A DNA stretch of 42,101 nucleotides from Bacteriovoracaceae bacterium (GTDB lineage: Bacteria > Bdellovibrionota > Bacteriovoracia > Bacteriovoracales > Bacteriovoracaceae), in NCBI GenBank assembly GCA_947451425.1, contig CANGAC010000004.1, forward strand, positions 1-42,101. Reading direction: 5' to 3'. Below, piece by piece: positions 16,600-25,340 of this stretch (position 1 is the stretch's first letter; every line of letters begins with the position of its first letter). The translations under genes were made by a program, and so were the position numbers. The notes below the pieces were generated by a model, which worked only from the letters and a program-made list of their open reading frames with translations, did not search any database and had not been told where the DNA came from.

Positions 16600-18114
16600 A
16601 TGTTCGTTAAGAAGTTCGAGGCCGACACATTAGAAGAAGCGCTTAAAGCAGTTAAGGTCGAGCTGGGTCCTGATGCGATCATTCTGAAGACTATTACTAA
16701 CACTGGCCTCAAAGGTGCCTTCAAAAAAAAGCGCATCGAGATTACCGCGGCCATCTCAGAGCGAAACTTTGAGAAAAAGGCGAAGGTGGATAAAGTGCTT
16801 AACGATGAACAGAAAGAAGCTTTTCACCAGCAGCCGGCCAAAAGCATGAACAAGACTATCCAGAAATATAATAATTCTCCGGGCGTTGAAACATCCAACG
16901 GAACTGGTTACGGAAGCCTTGGTCTCAATAAAGTGGTGAACACCATCTCTCAAAGCACGGCCAATCTTGCGGACGTGACTTCGAAAACCGGAAAACTTCT
17001 GAAGAACAGTCTCGATGATTTCTTGGGCGAAGAAGAAGGGGAGTTCCTGACTGATTCGGCTGAAGAAAGAGTCATTCGTCCCGCTGCCCGTCCAGCTCCC
17101 CGGGAGGCGCGCAGAGAAGCTCCCGCTCAGGAACCGACCCGCGGGAAGTACGCTGAACCTCCCGCGCAGAGAACGGAAGAAGCTCCTCGTGCCCAGGAGA
17201 ATAATTCTCCCGTGAGCCGTGAAGCTTACAACGAACTTCGCCAGATCATGGCGACCCAGCAGAACAAGATTCAGCTCCTCGAGCAGAAGATCCTCGAGTT
17301 CTCATCAAACTACCAGTTCAACCAGAAACACCTGAACGAAGCCAAGGGTCTCTTCCAGCTTCGCACGACTTTAAAGACTCTTGATGTGGACGAAGCGCAC
17401 ATTCTTGAACTCATCAAGAAAGCGCAATACGAACTCGCTAAAGATGATCTCGAAGACGCGGACGTGGTTTTTGAATTTGCCCTGAAAGAAATGGCGAGCT
17501 CGATCAATACAGCGATTCCTCTTTTTGCCCGCGTGGATAACGGAGAGCCCGTGATCACGATCCTTTGCTCGGAGGCAGCTTCCGGACAATCGACCATGGG
17601 AATGAAGATCGCGATCCTGAAAAAAGACGTCGTTTTCCTTCAGTATTCTCAGGATGCCCAGAACAATGGAGCAACTGACTTCGCTGCTCAGGTCTTCGGG
17701 ATCAAGGTAGAAAAAGTCCAGAATTACCCGGAACTGGTGGGTCTTACCAGAAAAGCTGTGGAAGCCGGCAAATCTGTCCTCATCGATGTCCGCCTGAACG
17801 GCAAACATTCCGATGAAACCAAAAAATTTGTTGAGACGATGAAACGTGGTTTCCATCACGTAGAAGTCCTTACCACGTTATCTGCCATTCACTCTGAACT
17901 TTATAACCGGAAAATTCTTGCTCGATACAAGGACTTTACGGACGGTGTTATCATTTCTCATGTGGATCTCTGCATGAACTTTGGGGCCCTCTACAATGTT
18001 CATAAAGGCCACAATAAGCTGCCCCTGAAATTCTTTGGAACAGGCCCCGTAGTTCCGGACGATATCGAAGGTGCAACTGCTGAGAGATTGATGGGTGGTC
18101 TCTTCCAGTTCTAA
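16600..18114 (+). CDS. flhF: FlhF-like SRP-GTPase-fold protein with eroded nucleotide-binding motifs
   Basis: FlhF N-terminus MFVKKFEADTLEEALKAVKVELGPDAIILKT; C-terminal LPLKFFGTGPVVPDDIEGATAERLMGGLF; located between flhA and flhG. Confidence 0.88.
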   Translation: MFVKKFEADTLEEALKAVKVELGPDAIILKTITNTGLKGAFKKKRIEITAAISERNFEKKAKVDKVLNDEQKEAFHQQPAKSMNKTIQKYNNSPGVETSNGTGYGSLGLNKVVNTISQSTANLADVTSKTGKLLKNSLDDFLGEEEGEFLTDSAEERVIRPAARPAPREARREAPAQEPTRGKYAEPPAQRTEEAPRAQENNSPVSREAYNELRQIMATQQNKIQLLEQKILEFSSNYQFNQKHLNEAKGLFQLRTTLKTLDVDEAHILELIKKAQYELAKDDLEDADVVFEFALKEMASSINTAIPLFARVDNGEPVITILCSEAASGQSTMGMKIAILKKDVVFLQYSQDAQNNGATDFAAQVFGIKVEKVQNYPELVGLTRKAVEAGKSVLIDVRLNGKHSDETKKFVETMKRGFHHVEVLTTLSAIHSELYNRKILARYKDFTDGVIISHVDLCMNFGALYNVHKGHNKLPLKFFGTGPVVPDDIEGATAERLMGGLFQF

Positions 18115-18133
18115 AGTTTTCCACCAGTTTCCC

Positions 18134-18156
18134 AACCCCGACAGGATGTCAGGGTT
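18134..18156 (+). promoter_or_regulatory. Intercistronic hairpin with GGA loop (flhF-flhG)
   Basis: AACCCCGACA-GGA-TGTCAGGGTT, 9 of 10 pairs. Confidence 0.6.
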
Positions 18157-18176
18157 AGTGCGCTTACAGGAGTTCT

Positions 18177-19043
18177 ATGCACAAGACCAGCGAGTGGTTG
18201 CAGACTTTTTCATCCGAAAAAAATACCAAGTCTCATTCTTTAGATTCTTTCAGACCGTGCGTAAAAATTTCTGTAACTGGCGGCAAGGGCGGAGTAGGGA
18301 AGACCTCCATCGCTCTGAAAACGGCCCAGGAACTCGCGAAGGCCGGTCACCGGACACTTCTCATCGATTGTGATTCCAATCTCTCCAATACGGCGATTAA
18401 GCTGGGTCTGCCGATGGATAATAAATTCGAAAAACTCCTCTCATCAGAGAAAACTTTCGAAGAGTGCCTGATCGTCCAGGGAAATTTCCACCTTCTTCCG
18501 GCCTGCAACGGCTCGATTGAAGTTTTCGAATCAAAAATCAATTTCGATGAAGTCATCATCGACATCATCCAGTGCCATGAGCACGAGTATGATTACATCA
18601 TCCTCGATTGCCCTGCGGGAATGTCCGTTTCCACACTCACATTGAACGCTTATTGCGACCACCGCTTCGTTGTGGTCACACCTGATAAATCCTCCATCAC
18701 TGATTCGTACTCACTCATTAAGGTGCTCTCAAATCGCTTCAACGTGATTGATAACCACCTCATCGTGAACATGTATCAGAACGACAGACAGTTCCAGAAA
18801 GTCGTGATGACCCTGACAGAAACAATCGAGAACTACATCGGTTCACGCACAACTGTCCTTGGTGGCATCCCGAAACTGGATGTTTCTGCCGAGGGGTTTG
18901 ATACTTTTTTCCTCTCTGAAGGGAAAAATGAGTTTCACAAAAACTTCGTTAAACTTTTATATGGGTTCACCGAAAAAGTTGGTGGACCAATGATCCGCAA
19001 TTCAAGCGCAGGTCATTTGGCCTTTGAACACGACGTTCAATAA
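18177..19043 (+). CDS. flhG: FlhG/FleN MinD-type ATPase
   Basis: Deviant Walker A ISVTGGKGGVGKTSIALKTA; LLIDCDSNLSN; YDYIILDCPAGM; adjacent to flhF. Confidence 0.93.
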   Translation: MHKTSEWLQTFSSEKNTKSHSLDSFRPCVKISVTGGKGGVGKTSIALKTAQELAKAGHRTLLIDCDSNLSNTAIKLGLPMDNKFEKLLSSEKTFEECLIVQGNFHLLPACNGSIEVFESKINFDEVIIDIIQCHEHEYDYIILDCPAGMSVSTLTLNAYCDHRFVVVTPDKSSITDSYSLIKVLSNRFNVIDNHLIVNMYQNDRQFQKVVMTLTETIENYIGSRTTVLGGIPKLDVSAEGFDTFFLSEGKNEFHKNFVKLLYGFTEKVGGPMIRNSSAGHLAFEHDVQ

Positions 19044-19069
19044 AACGGCAAAAGCAGGAGAGCTAGCAA

Positions 19070-19855
19070 ATGTCATCACTCACGGCCAAATTGAAAAACC
19101 TCAAAGACTACCGCTCAACCGTTGACCCGAAAGTCAAAGACGAAATCATTCTTGAATACGCTCCGTTTGTCCGTTATATCGCGCAGAAAATCGCGTCACG
19201 TCTTCCGCCGAATATCGAGCTGGATGACATGATTTCATGCGGAGTTATCGGTCTCATGGACGCGATCGAGAAATTCGATCCAACCCGCGATAACAAATTT
19301 AAAACGTACGCTGAATTCCGTATCCGTGGAGCGATCCTCGATGAGCTTCGCTCACAGGACTGGGTTCCCCGTTCCGTTCGTGAGAAGGCCAAGATCGTAG
19401 AGAAAGCTTACGCTAAGCTTGAGAAAGATCTCGGTCGTCCGGCAACTGACGAAGAGATGTGCGAGCATCTCGCGTGCTCAATGGACGAGTTCCATGAGCT
19501 CATCAACAAATCAAAATCTGTCTCTCTTCTCAATATCGAAGATGCCGCAGCGATGTCCAAGGGTGATAAAAAACTCATGGTCTCTCTCATGGAAACTTCC
19601 CGTGGTGCTAACCCGGCAACGGCCGTTGGTTACAAGCGCGCGCAGGAAATCATCAAGGACGGGATCAAGTCCCTTCCGGAGAAGCAGCGTCTCGTTCTTT
19701 CTCTCTATTACTTCGAAGACCTCAACCTGAAAGAAATCGGCCAGGTTCTCGACGTCACAGAGTCGCGCGTGTCTCAGCTTCACACTCAGGCGATCCTGAA
19801 ACTGAAAGCAAAACTCCGCAATCAATTCGATTCATACGAAGATCTGGCGAGCTAA
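19070..19855 (+). CDS. fliA: Flagellar sigma factor sigma-28
   Basis: DPTRDNKFKTYAEFRIRGAILDELRSQDWVPRSVREKAK; LSLYYFEDLNLKEIGQVLDVTESRVSQLHTQAILKL. Confidence 0.96.
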   Translation: MSSLTAKLKNLKDYRSTVDPKVKDEIILEYAPFVRYIAQKIASRLPPNIELDDMISCGVIGLMDAIEKFDPTRDNKFKTYAEFRIRGAILDELRSQDWVPRSVREKAKIVEKAYAKLEKDLGRPATDEEMCEHLACSMDEFHELINKSKSVSLLNIEDAAAMSKGDKKLMVSLMETSRGANPATAVGYKRAQEIIKDGIKSLPEKQRLVLSLYYFEDLNLKEIGQVLDVTESRVSQLHTQAILKLKAKLRNQFDSYEDLAS

Positions 19856-19881
19856 GATAAACTCATTCAGATCATGATTCT

Positions 19882-19910
19882 AAAAGCCCGAGTCTAAACC
19901 TCGGGCTTTT
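19882..19910 (+). terminator. Intrinsic terminator ending the flagellar operon
   Basis: aaaagcccgag-tctaaac-ctcgggctttt. Confidence 0.92.
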
Positions 19911-19991
19911 ATATTTTATTTAGTACTTCACAATCCGTGTCATTTTGTCTGAGAATTTAACTAGCGGAATTTATTCTCACGAGGTGCTTCT

Positions 19992-22289
19992 ATGGATTGG
20001 AAAAAAACCTTCACTAAGGGCTCATGGCTTATTCACGGGATCTTTCTCGTCGCCATCCTTTGCACACTGGGAACGGGCCTGTTTGCTCTTCGCCTGGCCC
20101 AGTATCAGGCAACAGAAGCTGAACGTACGACGAAGGTCAAAGAACTCATCACCTACTTAAAGACGGATGATTCGTTTGAAAAAATCGCCAAGTATTTATC
20201 CTGGGCGCAGTCAGAAAAAGCCTTCGAGAAAGTGAAAGAACTCTCTGCACGGATGGCGGAAACTGAAACCATCCTCGAAGTAAAACCAAACGACGAACTT
20301 CAGAAGTCGCTTCGCTCTTTCAATAAATCCATCACGAAGGGAACCGGCATGTCGGACCCTTCGGATGCGCTGAAAGTGATGAGTAACAAGATCAACGCTC
20401 TCTCTGATGTTGCTCACTCCAATGGCTTCAGAAGAGTTTCCGCGATCGCTGACAAGATGAAGTCCCGCCTCTCAAACCTCACAGCGAAAACTGTTGCGGG
20501 CTCGGTCCAGGTCTCTTACTTAAAAACTGATCTCAAAACACTTTCTACACTCGTTTCCGGTGCGGCCCTGAGTGATGGCGAAAAGAATGGTCTTCTTGCC
20601 CGCTTTGAATCAATCGAGCAGGAACTGAATCTCCTCTCCTCACTCAGCTCTGAATCAAGAAACATGAAAGCCGAAATCACCACGGCCACTCTGGCGATGG
20701 CAAAATGGGTCGCGCAGCTTGAGACGAAAGCACTCACGTTATCTGGTGTTCCGGTTCAGAAGCAGAAGCACCTTATCATCTTCCTGTTCTCGATCGTGGG
20801 CTTCATGATGACCGCGTGGCTGGGTGTCCTTTATCTTTTCCGCTGGGAAAAAATCACGATCGGCACGCAGGTTGAAAACGAAGTGAAGAGTGTGATTGAA
20901 AAAGGTATCCTCGCTGACCAGAGATTCATGGTGGACCATTACTCCGATTCCACCCGCGAAGATATCATCCGCCTTCTCGATGAACTCAAAGTGAAACTCA
21001 ATCTCGGATCCATGCTCCATGAAGGTCTCCCTTTTGGTGGCTGCATGCTGGATAAGAATTTCCGTGTGACCTGGTTCAACGAAATCTTCCTCGAGCAGTT
21101 CTATCTTTCTCCGGAAGAAGTCCGGTCTGAAACGTTTCACTGGGATTACCTTCGCGAAACCCTGAATCTCTCTGAAGATCCGGTTTACGAAGCTCTCGTC
21201 AACAAAGTCGCCGGCATCTATCCGGTGAAAATGAAGCAGGATGAGATGTCTCCGGCCCAGCCGTACGAGATGTACGTCACTCCGATCACGATGAACCGCG
21301 AAGACCGGGTGATGGTGTTCTTCTATCCGTTGATTTCTGTGAAAGACGCCATCACGGAGCAGGTGAATCTCTCGCGGGATGTGATGAAGCGCTTCGCTGA
21401 CCTCTGGAACATGGACACGCTCGATGAAGATGAGCTGGCCCTCCTCGAAAAAGATTTCGCTGCCAATAATCTCGAAGACACGTTCGTTGAACTCCGCGAT
21501 CTCTATGAGCGCATCGCACTTGAGAAGCAGGAATATCTCCGTACGATCCAGGTGCTTGAATCTGAAAATACCGAATACAGAAACTCTCTCGATGCCATCT
21601 CCCGCATGGAAGAAGAGAAAAAAGAAATCATCAGAAAAGAGATGACCATCGCCAATGAACTCAAGACGTCGATGATCACGACACTTGAGAAGTGCGAGAT
21701 GCTCACGCACATCAACAAGGGTGTCCTCCAGCAGAATGATGAACTCCGCACTGAAGCGATGAGAATTCAGGAGAAAGGCATCGACGGCATGAAACGTGTC
21801 CGCGAAGTGATGGACATGGTTACCCAGATCGATGGTCTTCGCGCTGACTACAAGAAACTGAAGTTCGATCTCATGGAGAACAAGGCGCGCCTCATTTCCA
21901 TGAATAATTCTCTCCTCTCGGGTCTTCCGGTCCTGGATGAAAACCAGCAGAAGCTCGCTACGAAGTACAAGGATGAACTCGCCCGTCTCGATGTGACGGT
22001 CAGTATCCTTGAGAAAAAACTTGGGTCTCTCGATATGCTCGTAGGAAAAATGAGCATGATGAATGAAGCAAGGACAACCGAGCAGCTTCCGTTTAATTTC
22101 CAGACTTCTCAGAAAGATCACGCCCTGAAAGAGACTATCCATGAACTTCAGAAAGTGCTGACGGCGGAAGAAGGGAAACTCGTGACAAATCTCCAGGCCC
22201 TGCGCGAACTCATGAAGCAGGACATGGAAGCTTCACGGAAGTCTCAGGAGATCTCTGAAAGAGGCGAGAACCAGTCTCTTCTGTCCTGA
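19992..22289 (+). CDS. Two-TM membrane protein with PAS-like domain and long coiled coil; no recognised output domain
   Basis: TM1 WLIHGIFLVAILCTLGTGLFAL, TM2 HLIIFLFSIVGFMMTAWLGVLYLF, PAS-like GCMLDKNFRVTWFNEIFLEQF, then extended heptad-like helix. Confidence 0.75.
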   Translation: MDWKKTFTKGSWLIHGIFLVAILCTLGTGLFALRLAQYQATEAERTTKVKELITYLKTDDSFEKIAKYLSWAQSEKAFEKVKELSARMAETETILEVKPNDELQKSLRSFNKSITKGTGMSDPSDALKVMSNKINALSDVAHSNGFRRVSAIADKMKSRLSNLTAKTVAGSVQVSYLKTDLKTLSTLVSGAALSDGEKNGLLARFESIEQELNLLSSLSSESRNMKAEITTATLAMAKWVAQLETKALTLSGVPVQKQKHLIIFLFSIVGFMMTAWLGVLYLFRWEKITIGTQVENEVKSVIEKGILADQRFMVDHYSDSTREDIIRLLDELKVKLNLGSMLHEGLPFGGCMLDKNFRVTWFNEIFLEQFYLSPEEVRSETFHWDYLRETLNLSEDPVYEALVNKVAGIYPVKMKQDEMSPAQPYEMYVTPITMNREDRVMVFFYPLISVKDAITEQVNLSRDVMKRFADLWNMDTLDEDELALLEKDFAANNLEDTFVELRDLYERIALEKQEYLRTIQVLESENTEYRNSLDAISRMEEEKKEIIRKEMTIANELKTSMITTLEKCEMLTHINKGVLQQNDELRTEAMRIQEKGIDGMKRVREVMDMVTQIDGLRADYKKLKFDLMENKARLISMNNSLLSGLPVLDENQQKLATKYKDELARLDVTVSILEKKLGSLDMLVGKMSMMNEARTTEQLPFNFQTSQKDHALKETIHELQKVLTAEEGKLVTNLQALRELMKQDMEASRKSQEISERGENQSLLS

Positions 22290-23107
22290 TGAGAACGTTC
22301 AAACTTACCGTCACCCGGGAGAATCAGAACCTGGGTGACGCTCTCTCACTCCTCACGAAATTTCCCTTTGAAAACATCGCTGAAGCTGCCTGGAAAGGGG
22401 CCATCTGGTTACAGAAGGGCGGAAAGGGGAAAATCCTCCGCGAGCGGGATGCGAATTTTATCCTGAAGCCGAAAGACCTTGTGACCTTTTATCTGGATCC
22501 GAAAGTTCTCTCGCTGCCGGAATTAAAACACGCCGTATGCCTCGAAGAAACCCGCCACTATGGAGTCTGGATTAAGAACGCCGGAGTCGTCACGCAAGGA
22601 ACTCAGGCCGGTGATCACACCTCGCTTCTTCGCTACGTTGAACTCACAAAGAAAAGAGAGACATTTCTTGTTCACCGACTTGATCGGGAAACGGAAGGTC
22701 TTACCATCATCGCTTACACTTCCGAAGGAGCGGCGAAGTTGAGTGCGCTCTTTCAGGAAAACAAGATCACAAAAACTTATGAAGCCGTTGTTCTGGGTTC
22801 CATCACACCAGGCATCAGCCGCACCATCGAAGCTTCTTTGGACGGCAAAGAGGCGGTCACTCACTACAAAGTGATCGACAGCAGTGAGAGCAAGAGTCTC
22901 CTGCGGGTAGAAATTGAAACCGGAAGGCTTCATCAGATCCGACGGCACCTGGATTACGCCGGGTATCCAGTCATGGGTGATCCCAAATATGGGAAGGGGA
23001 ATAAGAACCGCAAAGGCCTTCAACTTCTCGCTAGTTCGCTCTCCTTTATCGATCCCTGGGATAAAAAACAGAAGACCTGGGATCATCCTTCTCACCTCAC
23101 TGTCTAA
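22289..23107 (+). CDS. RluA-family pseudouridine synthase
   Basis: FLVHRLDRETEGLTIIAYTSEGAAKLSALFQENKITKTYEAVV; ETGRLHQIRRHLDYAGYPVMGDPKYG. Confidence 0.93.
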   Translation: MRTFKLTVTRENQNLGDALSLLTKFPFENIAEAAWKGAIWLQKGGKGKILRERDANFILKPKDLVTFYLDPKVLSLPELKHAVCLEETRHYGVWIKNAGVVTQGTQAGDHTSLLRYVELTKKRETFLVHRLDRETEGLTIIAYTSEGAAKLSALFQENKITKTYEAVVLGSITPGISRTIEASLDGKEAVTHYKVIDSSESKSLLRVEIETGRLHQIRRHLDYAGYPVMGDPKYGKGNKNRKGLQLLASSLSFIDPWDKKQKTWDHPSHLTV

Positions 23108-23204
23108 ATTTTAGTCAATCCGCTTCTGTCATTTTTACAACGAGTCCCGTTTTCTCAGCCCCAACTTCTTAGGCCGGATACAATTCGCGTATTAAGGAGT
23201 TCTC

Positions 23205-24701
23205 ATGTTTCGCATCAGCTCGGCCATTTTGATTGCCCTTGTTTCATTCTCTGCCTTTGCCCGTGTGAGCATGGATGAGAAGAGAGACCGTGTGCGCTTC
23301 CTCGAGCGTCTATCCCGCGCCATTCCCGCTCTTCACATTGCGGGCTATCAGCGTGAACTGGCCTACGAAGAAAGAAACCTGTCGATGGAAGAGCGTGCTG
23401 AAAACGAAGCTCAGCTCATGGCCGAAACAATTAAGAAACAAGTTATCGCCTCTTACGAGAAGGCCTTTGAAGAATCATCCGATGAGGTGAAAGCCAAAGA
23501 AACCGTGAAAGAGTCCATCGACCGTGACCTTGACCTCGCGGAACCTGATCTTCGCGATTCGATCAAAGAAATTGCTTACAAGGCTTTAGAAGATGCCGCC
23601 AATGGTGCAGCTTCTTCTGAAGAAAATACCGATCCTCTTCAGCGCTTCATGATGGTTGAAGTGACGGAACGTTCGCGCTTCTTAAATCTTGAGACGATCT
23701 CGAGTTCCAACGGCAACGCTGCTTCACCTATTGCCAGCACTGACCGCGATGCGGAACGGAAGTCATACAACAATAAAAATGAAATTCTCGAATCTCTCAC
23801 TTCAGATCGCGCCAATACCCGCTGGTTATCAACAGCAAGTATTACAACCAACTCATCCGTCACCAAGCGGGCTGATGCCAACATCAGTTACACTCTTAAG
23901 ATTAACTTCCTCGGCGCTGAACTTTCCGGCGGGCCAAATATCGCCTTTCACCGCCACTATGAATCACGGGTGGTCGTTCTCTCAGAAGGACTCCAGCCGG
24001 GCGTGAATCCTAACGGCGATTTTGATTTCAACAAACGCGACCGCGCGGGCCAGGTCATCATGTCCGGCGGAAAAGCACAGAAGAGATTCATCGCTTTCTA
24101 CTGCGAACTATCGCTCAACTTCAACACAGAATACTCGGGCAGCGGAAACTTCAGCATCGCCGGCATCGGCGGCGGAGCTTCGTACGGCCACCGCTATAGT
24201 AATGAAGTCACCATGACTTCCAGACGTATCCTTGTTCCGGAATACATCGGTAATCAGACCGTTACTTTATCTTTCCTTCAGAATCTTTGCCTCGGTGATT
24301 TCTTAGGTGCCAAGGTCAATAACTACATGACCGTAAAACAGTCCCTCAATGTCCAGATGAGAAACGTCATCGCTTCTCTTCGTTTCTCTCACCCGATGAC
24401 TAAATGTGTCCGCGACTCTCAGTGTATCGGCTGGTTCAATTCCGGCATGAGAGGAGTCGTGGGGAATGCCGCTGTTCCAAGATGCGTGGAAGAATCGAGA
24501 GAAAAATACTTCGCCTGTGCCGTAAGATCCGTCGTGAACCAGAAGTGCCCGGTCTTTAAGAATGGAAAACACACTTCAGACGGAATGTTTGAGTACGCCT
24601 GTGACCAGGGACTTTATTGCAAGACGGTTAAGGAAGGCGGATGGTTCCAGAATTACAATCTCTTCGAGTACGCTGAAGGCCGCTGCCAGCCCCGCAGATA
24701 A
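23205..24701 (+). CDS. Secreted protein with Cys-rich C-terminus
   Basis: Signal peptide SSAILIALVSFSAFA; C-terminal CVRDSQCIGWF...CVEES...CAVRS...CPVF...CDQGLYC...CQPRR. Confidence 0.65.
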   Translation: MFRISSAILIALVSFSAFARVSMDEKRDRVRFLERLSRAIPALHIAGYQRELAYEERNLSMEERAENEAQLMAETIKKQVIASYEKAFEESSDEVKAKETVKESIDRDLDLAEPDLRDSIKEIAYKALEDAANGAASSEENTDPLQRFMMVEVTERSRFLNLETISSSNGNAASPIASTDRDAERKSYNNKNEILESLTSDRANTRWLSTASITTNSSVTKRADANISYTLKINFLGAELSGGPNIAFHRHYESRVVVLSEGLQPGVNPNGDFDFNKRDRAGQVIMSGGKAQKRFIAFYCELSLNFNTEYSGSGNFSIAGIGGGASYGHRYSNEVTMTSRRILVPEYIGNQTVTLSFLQNLCLGDFLGAKVNNYMTVKQSLNVQMRNVIASLRFSHPMTKCVRDSQCIGWFNSGMRGVVGNAAVPRCVEESREKYFACAVRSVVNQKCPVFKNGKHTSDGMFEYACDQGLYCKTVKEGGWFQNYNLFEYAEGRCQPRR

Positions 24702-25340
24702 TTATTCAAAAACCTGCCGGAGAAACTGTTCCACTTCTTCGGCAAGTTCAACCTTCGTCCCGGAATTATCAATCACCAGATCTGATTTCTCTTTCTTCTC
24801 TTCAATGCCCAACTGACTGTCCATGATAAGATCCGCCATGGCTTCCTCATGCCCGTCCCGTTCCATGAGACGCGCGCGCTGGATTTTTTCCGGAGCATAG
24901 ACCAAAACTTTCAGGTCAACCATCGGGTCAAGGTGCTTCTCAAATAAAAGGGGAACATCATAAACAACATATTCCGGCCGTCCGAGTTTTTCATAAGCCG
25001 CTAAGAAAGCATCTTTCAGGCGGGCATAGATATGCGCCTCAATTTCTTCTTTCACCACGGGGGCCGTGAAAACTTTGTCCCGGAGTTTCCGGAAATCAAT
25101 TTCCGCTTCATTCATCACATCAGGGTAATTCGTGCGGATAAAGTCTTTCGTGTCTTTTCTTGTATAGATCTCTTTGACGAGAAGATCGGCATTGATGACG
25201 GGGATTTTTTTCTCCATCAGGATTTTGGCAACAGTGGATTTTCCCGTGGCAATCCCTCCGGTGAGACCAATCACCGGAACTTTCATCCCGTGAAGTCTTT
25301 TAGTCTCACTGAGCTTAGAAAAATTCTTCTTCAGCTTCAT
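24702..25340 (-). CDS. coaE: Dephospho-CoA kinase
   Basis: VPVIGLTGGIATGKSTVAKIL; ATGA overlap with mazG. Confidence 0.95.
   Translation of the reverse strand: MKLKKNFSKLSETKRLHGMKVPVIGLTGGIATGKSTVAKILMEKKIPVINADLLVKEIYTRKDTKDFIRTNYPDVMNEAEIDFRKLRDKVFTAPVVKEEIEAHIYARLKDAFLAAYEKLGRPEYVVYDVPLLFEKHLDPMVDLKVLVYAPEKIQRARLMERDGHEEAMADLIMDSQLGIEEKKEKSDLVIDNSGTKVELAEEVEQFLRQVFE

Noticed and set aside
17645-17660. Additional CAGGATG occurrences in coding sequence (e.g. within flhF, and near 21236)
   Set aside because: Coding context (Gln-Asp codons) without flanking complementary arms; a 7-mer is expected a few times by chance in 42 kb.
20739-22142. 467-aa minus-strand ORF
   Set aside because: Fully antisense to the PAS/coiled-coil gene, His/Phe/Arg-rich mirror of its codon usage, no recognisable motif; a shadow ORF.
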